A stretch of DNA of 5,558 nucleotides from contig DCTK01000041.1 in the NCBI GenBank assembly GCA_002329575.1, positions 206-5,763 on the forward strand, given 5' to 3'. Shown one piece after another: positions 1 through 5,558 of this stretch. The notes under the pieces are model-generated. The model searched no databases, was not told where the DNA came from, and saw nothing but the letters and a program-made list of their open reading frames with translations. Made by a program: the position numbers and the translations under genes. The DNA comes from Sutterella sp. UBA1442. Its GTDB lineage: Bacteria > Pseudomonadota > Gammaproteobacteria > Burkholderiales > Burkholderiaceae_F. The first letter of the stretch is position 1; each line of letters begins with the position of its first letter.

Positions 1-198
1 CACACCGCCATGTTGCTCTTGACCGACATCATGAAAGAAGGTAGTGAACTTTTGATGGCAAGCGACGACGCTGCCAAGATTGCCCGTGCATTCGGTCACT
101 GCGAATGCGAGCTCGAGAAGGGTAACTTGTGGCTTGACGGTGTCATGAGCCGTAAAAAGCAAGTGGTGCCGGCGTTAGAAGCTGCTTTTCGCGGTTAA
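1..198 (+). CDS. ppaC: Manganese-dependent inorganic pyrophosphatase, C-terminal fragment (5' end outside window)
   Basis: The reading frame is open from the first base and ends at TAA 196-198, giving the last 65 residues of a protein whose start lies upstream. The family (class II pyrophosphatase, DHH/DHHA2) hydrolyses cytoplasmic pyrophosphate to two phosphates using Mn2+ and pulls biosynthetic reactions forward, including the adenylation step of the next gene, nadE. The fragment matches the end of the DHHA2 domain: a hydrophobic strand followed by T-D-I-x-x-E-G-S-E-L-L (fragment residues 8-18), then the hallmark substrate-binding stretch S-R-K-K-Q-V-V-P (residues 50-57), whose basic residues contact phosphate in known structures, then a short C-terminal helix. 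An internal ATG at 10 should not be taken as the start, because family similarity runs up to the window edge. Assignment rests on the SRKKQ signature and its distance from the C-terminus, so the family is fairly sure but catalytic residues cannot be checked. Confidence 0.88.
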   Translation, partial: HTAMLLLTDIMKEGSELLMASDDAAKIARAFGHCECELEKGNLWLDGVMSRKKQVVPALEAAFRG

Positions 199-225
199 TC
201 AACGCGATTAACGAAGAGTAAAACA

Positions 226-268
226 AAGCGTCCGGCAGGCTTTCGAGTTTGGCCGGACGTTTGCATTT
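226..268 (+). terminator. Terminator-like hairpin between ppaC and nadE
   Basis: The arm 229-236 (CGTCCGGC) pairs perfectly with 252-259 (GCCGGACG). Outside it, one G-T wobble and two A-T pairs extend the stem to 226-236/252-262, around a 15-nt loop. The 3' flank is T-rich but interrupted (TTTGCATTT), so termination is probably moderate. It lies 30 nt after the ppaC stop and ends about 15 nt before the nadE start, so it could separate the two units or attenuate read-through into nadE. No convincing separate promoter for nadE is visible in this gap. Confidence 0.7.
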
Positions 269-281
269 AGGGCTTCATTAA

Positions 282-1701
282 ATGACGATCTACATTCACG
301 CTCTGGCGTTTCGCAAAGACGACCCCGAGCGCAACGTGCGGGCCATTGCACAAAGCGCACGCGCCAAGTCCATGAAAGCGGGCGACGTGATGCTTTTACC
401 TTTCCAGGCACTCACAGGCACCGTGCAATCGTATTGGCAGTGCGCTGAGCACAATCGAGTCCGAAACGAGCAGTGGTTGGAAAAGCTTGCGAGCTACACA
501 AAAGCCACCGGTGTGCGCATTTTGCTGCCGGCGGTGCTCAGTGAAGGCGTGGGGGTCGTGGATATTCAAGACGGTCACCTGGGAACGGTGGCAGCGGTTG
601 CCACTGAAGGCGGGCTTTGGATGAAAGCTACGGAGAGCGGCTTGGACTACGATGTTTTTTTCCGCAGCGCCGCTTTTGGTGAGCCGTGTGATATTCCGAG
701 TGCGTCTAACCTAATTGTTGTCGATGGCCAGGGCTTTAACGAAGGCCGTGTTTATTTAGGGGCTTCCAAAGTTGTGAAGTCCGGACGCATGCGTGCCAAC
801 TTCCTTTTACCTCAAGCACCTTTTACACCTCAAGAAGGCTCTGTTGCTTGGTTAGATGATCATCATTTGCGCTTTGCTGCCATGCAGGCTTCACTTCGCT
901 TTTATATGGCCGAGTGTGGCTTTGAGCGAGTGACAATCGGTTTGTCAGGGGGCTTGGATAGTGCCGTTGTGTGCGCAGTGGCGGTGAGCGTTTTAGGTGC
1001 CGATAAGGTCAATGCCTATGTGCTGCCTTCACAATTTACAAGTGATGAAAGTCGCCGTGACGCACAAGCTTTGGCAGACAATTTGGGTATTAAGTTGCAT
1101 GAAATTGACATCATGCCCACGGTGACCACGGTTAATGATTGCTTGCAACCGTCCATTCCTTACTGGGCAGATCAAAGCCTCATGTATGAAAACCTTCAGG
1201 CTCGAGTGCGGGGTTTGATGCTGATGTCACTGAGTAACGCCGATGGGTCGTTAGTGATCAATACGGGCAATAAAAGTGAGCTTGCCGTCGGTTACTGTAC
1301 GTTATACGGCGACATGGTGGGAGGCATTGCGCTTTTGGCCGATGTCTATAAGAGCGACCTTTATCGCATGTGTGAAAGTGTCGCTTGGCTTCGTGAGAGA
1401 ATTCCAGCCAATATTCTCAAAAAGGCGCCGACCGCAGAACTTCGAAGCAACCAAAAAGACGAAGACTCGTTGCCGTCCTATGAAACGCTTGATGCCGTCC
1501 TTAAAGATTTATTTGAAGGCGGCATGAACGGTAAACAACTTCGTAAAAAGCACGGTTCAGCATTAGCCGTGAGGGTGTGTAAACTCGTCATGCGTGCACG
1601 CTTTAAGCACCTGCAGGCACCGATGGGAGTGATCATGAGCCCCGTGCCCGTTAAAGCGTTACCGATCAGTTTTTATGAAGGGCTTTTGCCCAAAGAGCTC
1701 T

Positions 1702-1703
<2 letters not shown>
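282..1703 (+). CDS. nadE: NAD+ synthetase with a shortened, apparently inactive glutaminase domain
   Basis: NAD+ synthetase catalyses the last step of NAD+ synthesis: ATP-dependent amidation of nicotinic acid adenine dinucleotide in the cytoplasm. The C-terminal synthetase domain is intact: the ATP pyrophosphatase loop S-G-G-L-D-S at residues 222-227, N-L-Q-A-R-V-R-G at 304-311, N-T-G-N-K-S-E-L-A-V-G-Y at 327-338, Y-G-D at 342-344, and the signature K-A-P-T-A-E-L-R-x-x-Q-x-D-E-D-S-L at 381-397. The N-terminal ~200 residues resemble the nitrilase-type glutaminase domain of two-domain enzymes (P-F-Q-A-L-T-G at 40-46 against the usual P-E-L-A-L-T-G). The expected Glu is replaced, and no G-x-x-x-C-E-D nucleophile segment is found. 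Total length is 473 residues against roughly 540-550 for two-domain relatives. The start is secure on the left: an in-frame TAA at 279-281 directly precedes the ATG, and a weak AGGG lies 9 nt upstream. It is co-transcribed with glnB 12 nt downstream. The synthetase role is confident; ammonia dependence is inference. Confidence 0.93.
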
Positions 1704-2054
<351 letters not shown>

Positions 2055-2130
2055 TTATTGCTCTTTGCAATACAAGCTACTAGCGATGCCTTTGTGCGAG
2101 TTGAATATTTGATTTTTCATAAGGCTCAAA

Positions 2131-2160
2131 GTGTGAGGCAGGTTAAATCCTGCCTCATAC
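2131..2160 (+). terminator. Strong hairpin downstream of glnB, lacking a U-tract
   Basis: The arms 2131-2142 (GTGTGAGGCAGG) and 2149-2160 (CCTGCCTCATAC) form a 12-bp stem with a single G-T wobble and a 6-nt loop (TTAAAT). It lies 76 nt after the glnB stop. No run of T follows immediately on either strand, so it is not a textbook intrinsic terminator. It may instead protect the nadE-glnB mRNA 3' end from exonucleases or assist Rho-dependent ending. The hairpin itself is certain; its function is inferred. Confidence 0.55.
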
Positions 2161-2420
2161 TAACTGAAAGAAGTTTGATTTTTGTCAGAAACTCTTTTTC
2201 TTAATATCGATAAACTCCCTCGTACTGTTGCTATTAATTGAATTTTGGGTTTGATCGATTTTTCGGGTTTTGAAAGCGATTTCGGGTTGATAGCGTAGAG
2301 ACGGGTAAAACACAGCGTGCAACAGTCAAGCGTTTTCCATTTCTGCTGTGATGAGTTCCCATCGCATACTTCATCCATAGAACCGCAATTGTCTTTGCTC
2401 TCGAAAAGTCCTGGAGAAAG
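2161..2420. other. Non-coding stretch upstream of the unrecognised gene, with spaced GGGT(T) motifs
   Basis: With the hairpin region before it, this makes 366 bp without a convincing gene between glnB and the next start. GGGTT occurs at 2247, 2265 and 2284, and GGGTA at 2303, spaced 18, 19 and 19 bp. The first copies sit in similar context: CGATTTTTCGGGTT (2256-2269) is echoed by CGATTTCGGGTT (2277-2288). Regular spacing of nearly two helical turns would suit an operator array for the gene at 2421, but degenerate repeats are also possible. I could not find a -35/-10 pair with good spacing. A 91-codon frame on the minus strand looks like a chance opening. Confidence 0.35.
2413..2416 (+). promoter_or_regulatory. 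Shine-Dalgarno that bears on start choice for the unrecognised gene
   Basis: GGAG lies 4 nt before the first, 7 nt before the second and 10 nt before the third of three consecutive ATG codons (2421, 2424, 2427). Spacing favours the second ATG at 2424, so the true protein is probably one or two residues shorter than the longest frame. Confidence 0.55.
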
Positions 2421-3347
2421 ATGATGATGGGCCAAAAAGATCTATTCGTTCAAGCGGCTTTTTACTGTACACCGATCTATGCACGCGTTTTAGTTCGTCC
2501 GATAAAGTCTTGTGTTGAGGCGCCCGAAGACCGCTCTTGGCGAGAGGTCAATGATGATCTCTTGCGCGCAATTCCTTCCACGACATTACTGCATTTGGTC
2601 TCCGTTCAACTAACACGGGAAATGAGCACCATTGCGCTTGAAAACATCAACGGTTGGGTCTTGCACGCAACGCGTGCTGCAAAAGCTAGAGACGCATTGA
2701 TGAAAGCGGCTGAACGATTTGTCATGATTCGAGACGGCGTTTTTAAAACGGAATTAACCGCAGCCCTTAAAGCACTATTGGTGAGAAAGCCTTTGTACAA
2801 AAGTTGCTTAAGTGATAAAGAGTCGTTCGATGAAGCCGTCAGAGACATCATCGATCGTACGTTAGCAACGGTGCGCTTTCACTGGGAAATCGGTTTATAT
2901 GCCAATGCCGATGCCAGGGCACTGGCCGTGCGGGCATTGTCACTTTTGCATGCCACGTTAGCCGAACGGGTGGTGATGTATACGAACGAGCGATCGATCA
3001 TGATGCCTGCGCGCTTTAAGTTTTATCGAGAGCTTTATGATCGCTTGGGGCAATTTAGAGGGATTGACGCCAGGGTCAATCAAGCGGTTGATGCGTTGTC
3101 CTCTGCCGTTGCGCTTTTTCCTTCTGACGGACGAGCATTGTACGGGTCGGCCTTGGATCAATTCTGGTCCATTTGTACCGATTTAATCGATTCATTAAAT
3201 GACCAACTTCAAGATGATTTTGCTCAGGACATGGGCGTTTTTGAAGATTTTGATGACCAAATGAATGTGTTTGAAAACGATACGATGGATACCCTTGTCG
3301 TGCTTGATCAGATTGATGCATTGATGTGTTTGCAATTGCAAAATTGA
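2421..3347 (+). CDS. Unrecognised cytoplasmic, mostly helical protein with an acidic C-terminal tail
   Basis: I do not recognise this 308-residue product. The frame is long, has a Shine-Dalgarno, and has codon use like its neighbours, so it is very probably a real gene. No signal peptide or membrane segment is evident. Most of residues 40-260 read as amphipathic helices, rich in Ala, Leu and Arg (for example 82-125, 134-157, 162-185 and 197-232), with no Walker, helicase, HTH or metal-binding signature that I can see. The last part (about 261-291) is strongly acidic and contains a tandem 10-residue near-repeat: M-G-V-F-E-D at 271-276 and M-N-V-F-E-N at 281-286. Such a tail could bind a basic partner, but that is conjecture. 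The gene ends 129 bp before yrbL on the same strand with no terminator hairpin between, so read-through into yrbL is possible. It starts with three ATG codons in a row, the second best placed. Confidence 0.8.
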   Translation: MMMGQKDLFVQAAFYCTPIYARVLVRPIKSCVEAPEDRSWREVNDDLLRAIPSTTLLHLVSVQLTREMSTIALENINGWVLHATRAAKARDALMKAAERFVMIRDGVFKTELTAALKALLVRKPLYKSCLSDKESFDEAVRDIIDRTLATVRFHWEIGLYANADARALAVRALSLLHATLAERVVMYTNERSIMMPARFKFYRELYDRLGQFRGIDARVNQAVDALSSAVALFPSDGRALYGSALDQFWSICTDLIDSLNDQLQDDFAQDMGVFEDFDDQMNVFENDTMDTLVVLDQIDALMCLQLQN

Positions 3348-3476
3348 TATGAGATAAATACTCGATAATCTGTGAAAAAATTGTATAAATGTGTTGTGAA
3401 AAAAGCGTCAAAATGTTATTAATAAAGTTGGCTTATTAGTAATTACACATAACAAAAAATAAAACGTTGAATAGTC
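3348..3476 (+). promoter_or_regulatory. AT-rich probable promoter/operator region of yrbL
   Basis: The 129-bp gap is much more AT-rich than the flanking genes. It holds a perfect 10-bp direct repeat TGTGAAAAAA at 3371-3380 and 3395-3404, 24 bp apart, and a perfect palindrome TTATTAATAA at 3416-3425. Possible promoter elements are TTGTGA (3394-3399) and TATTAA (3417-3422) with a 17-bp spacer, or TCGATA (3362-3367) and TATAAA (3384-3389) with a 16-bp spacer; each is an imperfect match. Because the direct repeat overlaps these elements, a regulator could act here. No clear Shine-Dalgarno precedes the yrbL ATG. The exact promoter is uncertain. Confidence 0.4.
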
Positions 3477-4100
3477 ATGATTGAACTTAGTCAAGATTTT
3501 GCCCATGAAAGCGTAATAGGTGTCGGTCATCATCGCGTGTGTTTTATTCATCCCCATGATTCTCGTTTATGCATCAAGGTTGTCTATAACCACTGTGATA
3601 CTGCTGACCAAGAGCTTGCCCGGGAGCTGAAGTACTACGCACATTTGCAACGAACGCTTAAAGACTGGCGGGGATTGGCAAAGTTTCACGGTAAAGTTGA
3701 AACCAATATGGGCGTGGGCTACGTGTACGACCGTATACTTGATTTTGATATGAGTAGCTCAAAAACTTTGGAGCAATGCTTTACGCTTAACAATATCCAA
3801 AGAACAGCAGAGGAAATGCAGATTGTTCTGACAAAACTTAAACAGTATTTGTCAGAAAATAAAGTCGTGACAATGTCTATCAAGCCTTACAACATTTTGT
3901 GTCAACGAGTCAGTGAATCAGAGGTTTTTCCCGTGATTTGTGACAATATTGGCTCGGCAACACTGATTCCTTTAGAGATGTATTCAAGTTGGTTTTACCG
4001 ACAGAAATTAGAAAGAATCTGGAATCGTTTTGAAAAAGATCCATTGGTCCAAGCTATGTACGAGGTATTGAGAAAAAAGAACTTGTCGAAGTCAAAGTAG
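3477..4100 (+). CDS. yrbL: YrbL-family (PhoP-regulatory-network YrbL) kinase-like protein
   Basis: The 207-residue product lines up along its length with remembered enterobacterial YrbL, a small protein-kinase-fold protein of unknown biochemical role, known in enterics as a PhoP-linked gene. Kinase-like landmarks appear in order: a glycine-containing loop I-G-V-G-H-H-R-V-C-F (14-23), a VAIK-type lysine K34 in C-I-K-V-V, a possible helix-C glutamate E50 in R-E-L-K-Y-Y-A-H-L, L-K-D-W-R-G-L (61-67), Y-V-Y-D (82-85), the catalytic-loop equivalent T-M-S-I-K-P-Y-N-I-L (132-141), and C-D-N-I-G (155-159) in place of DFG. The HRD aspartate position holds Ser134 while K136, N139 and D156 remain; the remembered E. 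coli protein has the same M-S-L-K-P pattern. The start is ATG 3477 with no strong Shine-Dalgarno, supported by the family N-terminus (M-I-x-L-S). The gene is visibly AT-richer than nadE or tctA, suggesting transfer or relaxed composition. Family is sure; function and regulation here are unknown. Confidence 0.93.
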   Translation: MIELSQDFAHESVIGVGHHRVCFIHPHDSRLCIKVVYNHCDTADQELARELKYYAHLQRTLKDWRGLAKFHGKVETNMGVGYVYDRILDFDMSSSKTLEQCFTLNNIQRTAEEMQIVLTKLKQYLSENKVVTMSIKPYNILCQRVSESEVFPVICDNIGSATLIPLEMYSSWFYRQKLERIWNRFEKDPLVQAMYEVLRKKNLSKSK

Positions 4101-4134
4101 AAAGCGGCCTTGTTAAAAATATTTTCATTAGGTC

Positions 4135-4163
4135 TTGCATTTTCAAAATCGGCTTGCTAATAT
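4135..4163 (+). promoter_or_regulatory. Promoter of tRNA-Val, extended -10 type
   Basis: TTGCAT at 4135-4140 and TAATAT at 4158-4163 are separated by exactly 17 bp. A TG at 4155-4156 one base before the -10 makes it an extended -10 promoter. Expected transcription start is near 4170, about 8 nt before the mature tRNA 5' end. The -35 is a weak match, offset by the extended -10. Confidence 0.65.
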
Positions 4164-4177
4164 ACGCACTTCGCAAC

Positions 4178-4254
4178 AGGCACGTAGCTCAGTTGGTTAG
4201 AGCATCACCTTGACATGGTGGGGGTCGTTGGTTCGAATCCAATCGTGCCTACCA
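4178..4254 (+). tRNA. tRNA-Val (anticodon GAC), CCA encoded
   Basis: The 77-nt gene folds as a full cloverleaf. Acceptor arm AGGCACG (4178-4184) pairs with CGTGCCT (4244-4250), followed by discriminator A4251 and an encoded CCA (4252-4254). The D arm contains G-C-T-C-A-G-T-T-G-G-T-T-A-G-A-G-C. The anticodon stem 4205-4209/4217-4221 closes the loop TTGACAT, with anticodon GAC at 4212-4214, which reads GUC and GUU valine codons. The T arm carries the invariant TTCGAAT loop. The body closely resembles E. coli tRNA-Val(GAC), and the A1-G2-G3 acceptor start is typical of betaproteobacterial versions. It has its own promoter and terminator and appears to be a single-gene unit. Confidence 0.98.
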
Positions 4255-4268
4255 AAATTCTGTGCGAG

Positions 4269-4300
4269 AGGGATCTGAGGTTTCAGGTCCCTTTTGTTTT
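4269..4300 (+). terminator. Intrinsic terminator of tRNA-Val
   Basis: The arm 4269-4278 (AGGGATCTGA) pairs with 4283-4292 (TCAGGTCCCT) with one T-G wobble and a 4-nt loop, followed by TTTGTTTT at 4293-4300. This is a classical intrinsic terminator 14 nt after the tRNA. On the opposite strand the stem could also slow transcription leaving tctA, but the T-run there is distant and poor, so its role for tctA is uncertain. Confidence 0.88.
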
Positions 4301-4325
4301 ATCCAAAAGATTTTTCAAAAGAGTC

Positions 4326-5558
4326 TTAGTCTTCAACGAAGGCGTCAGTCCGGGCAGACTTAATGGCGGGCAATAGCGTCGAGAGTAAAAGCAAAATTGC
4401 GGCAACAAGTAGCGCGCAAGAAATCGGGCTTGTGAAAAACACCGTTGCATCGCCTCGGGCCAAAAGCATTGCACGGCGCAAGTTTTCTTCCATCATCGGT
4501 CCCAAGACAAAACCCAAAATGAGCGGAGCGGGTTCTGCACGCAAGTGATAAAAAACGTAGCCAAGAATCGCAAAAGCGACCATCGTCACCAAGTCATAGA
4601 CGTTGTAGTTAATGGAATAAACCCCGATTGAGCAAATGGCCAAAATCATTGGAAACATCCAACGATAGGGAATTCGCAACATCTGTACCCAAAGACCGGC
4701 TAAGGGCAAATTGAGAATCACGAGAAAGAAGTTGCCGACCCACATTGAGACAATTAAGCCCCAAAAGAGCTCCGGATTGGTATCGATGACTTGTGGACCC
4801 GGGGTGATGTTTTGAATAATCAAGGCACCCATTAAAAGCGCCATCACGGCGTTTGATGGAATACCCAGCGTGAGCATCGGGATAAAGCTTGTTTGAGCGC
4901 CTGCGTTGTTAGCGGCTTCTGGTGCAGCCACGGCTCTTAAATTACCTTCCCCAACCGGAGTTTCATCAGGACTTTGTCTCGGGAGGCGCTTTTCAACGCT
5001 ATAGGCCGCAAAAGCAGACAGTAATGCACCACCGCCTGGCAAGAGCCCTAAAAGGCTACCTAAAACCGTACCACGAGCAATAGCGGGTGTTGAGTTTTTA
5101 ATATCCTTGCGCGTTGGCCACGGAGAGTCAATGCGAGCACACGCCGTTTGAGGGGAGACTCGCATGGCTTGAAGGTTTTTAAGAATTTCAGCGACGCCGT
5201 AAAAACCCATGGAAATAACGGCAAAATCGATACCATCCTGAAGCGTTAAGGTATTAAGCGTAAAGCGCAACTCTCCGGACTGAATATCAGTGCCGACTAA
5301 GCCTAATAAAAGCCCCGTGATCACCATGGCAAAGGCTTTCAGGATGTCTCCGTTGGAAAGCACTACGGCACCAACTAAACCTAACACCATGAGGCTGAAG
5401 TATTCCGTTGCACCAAATAAAAGGGCCACATCGGCCAAGTAGGGTGCAGCCACAGCGATCAAAAGTGTTGCGGCAGTACCTGCAATGAAACTTGCAACGG
5501 CTGCCACGCCCAAAGCACTGCCGGCTCGACCCTTGCGAGCGAGTTTGTTGCCGTCAAT
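4326..5558 (-). CDS. tctA: TctA-family permease, large membrane subunit of a tripartite tricarboxylate transporter (N-terminus outside window)
   Basis: The tripartite tricarboxylate transporter imports citrate-like or other organic acids: a periplasmic binding protein (TctC) delivers substrate to a small membrane protein (TctB) and this large permease (TctA), driven by ion gradients. The window holds 410 codons plus TAA; the frame stays open to the window edge, so about 90 N-terminal residues are missing compared with the usual ~500. The fragment begins with D-G-N-K-L-A-R-K-G-R-A-G, matching the family's D-G-Y-P-x-A-x-x-G-x-A-G. It contains G-L-L-P-G-G-G-A (fragment residues 171-178), Y-S-V-E-K-R (186-191), V-A-A-P-E-A-A-N-N-A (210-219), L-T-L-G-I-P (229-234), T-P-G-P (252-255) and F-V-L-G-P-M-M-E-E-N-L-R-R (350-362), with many hydrophobic membrane segments between. 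A TTG at 5513 is internal, not the start. It converges on the tRNA gene. No tctB or tctC is visible; they may lie upstream beyond the edge. Substrate cannot be predicted. Confidence 0.95.
   Translation of the reverse strand: MDGNKLARKGRAGSALGVAAVASFIAGTAATLLIAVAAPYLADVALLFGATEYFSLMVLGLVGAVVLSNGDILKAFAMVITGLLLGLVGTDIQSGELRFTLNTLTLQDGIDFAVISMGFYGVAEILKNLQAMRVSPQTACARIDSPWPTRKDIKNSTPAIARGTVLGSLLGLLPGGGALLSAFAAYSVEKRLPRQSPDETPVGEGNLRAVAAPEAANNAGAQTSFIPMLTLGIPSNAVMALLMGALIIQNITPGPQVIDTNPELFWGLIVSMWVGNFFLVILNLPLAGLWVQMLRIPYRWMFPMILAICSIGVYSINYNVYDLVTMVAFAILGYVFYHLRAEPAPLILGFVLGPMMEENLRRAMLLARGDATVFFTSPISCALLVAAILLLLSTLLPAIKSARTDAFVED

Noticed and set aside
282..900. Frameshift or misplaced start as the cause of the short NadE N-terminus
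   Set aside because: The frame is continuous, an in-frame TAA sits directly before the ATG, and no other frame nearby encodes a missing glutaminase segment. The shortness appears genuine unless there is a sequencing deletion.
1276..1527. 83-codon plus-strand frame inside nadE
   Set aside because: It lies wholly within the conserved synthetase domain in another frame and has no independent ribosome-binding site; a shadow.
2311..2350. CACAGC/GCTGTG inverted repeat
   Set aside because: The arms are only 6 bp and separated by 28 nt without further pairing; expected by chance in a stretch of this length.
2160..2435. 91-codon open frame on the minus strand in the glnB-downstream gap
   Set aside because: It has no recognisable domain or family resemblance, overlaps the start and ribosome-binding site of the well-supported plus-strand gene, and ends at the hairpin; most likely a chance opening.
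3329..3342. Perfect 14-bp palindrome TTTGCAATTGCAAA at the end of the unrecognised gene
   Set aside because: It encodes the repeated Leu-Gln-Leu-Gln codons at the C-terminus and has no U-tract or partner; most simply a coding coincidence.
3348..3476. PhoP-box search upstream of yrbL
   Set aside because: No pair of GGTTTA-like hexamers separated by 5 bp is present, so PhoP control as in enterics cannot be supported from the sequence.
4178..4325. tRNA-Val as a phage or island attachment site
   Set aside because: No duplicate of the tRNA 3' end and no integrase gene are present in the window; the downstream gene is an ordinary transporter gene.
4363..4548. 61-codon plus-strand frame opposite the 3' end of tctA
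   Set aside because: Antisense shadow of a strongly conserved membrane protein region; no supporting signals.

Overview
The window looks like a piece of a betaproteobacterial chromosome, most likely Burkholderiales and possibly a gut Sutterellaceae-type organism. This rests on a nadE-glnB pair, a manganese pyrophosphatase, a TctA-family transporter gene, a tRNA-Val(GAC) beginning A1-G2-G3 and paired to C-C-U, and a roughly 50% GC coding background. The assignment is inferred from gene content and remembered family sequences, not from a database search.

Layout. Positions 1-198 hold the 3' end of a manganese-dependent inorganic pyrophosphatase gene (ppaC), followed by a terminator-like hairpin. 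A two-gene operon follows: nadE (282-1703), an NAD+ synthetase, and glnB (1716-2054), a complete and very conserved PII nitrogen-signalling protein. They are 12 nt apart, and the glnB Shine-Dalgarno overlaps the nadE stop codon. A 366-bp non-coding stretch contains a strong hairpin and a regularly spaced GGGT(T) motif series. Next is a 308-residue protein that I do not recognise (2421-3347), then a 129-bp AT-rich gap and an AT-richer gene for a YrbL-family kinase-like protein (3477-4100). A tRNA-Val(GAC) gene (4178-4254) has a recognisable extended -10 promoter and an intrinsic terminator. The right end, on the minus strand, is a 5'-truncated tctA, the large membrane subunit of a tripartite tricarboxylate transporter.

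How they fit together. nadE and glnB link NAD+ synthesis to carbon/nitrogen sensing. The most notable observation is that the nadE product keeps an intact ATP-dependent synthetase domain, while its N-terminal glutaminase (nitrilase-fold) domain is about 70-80 residues shorter than usual. That domain appears to have lost the catalytic Glu and the Cys nucleophile segment. The enzyme may therefore depend on free ammonia although it is encoded beside the nitrogen sensor. The unrecognised gene and yrbL form a small, probably accessory block between the core nadE-glnB operon and the tRNA gene. No CRISPR array, insertion sequence or recombinase is visible.
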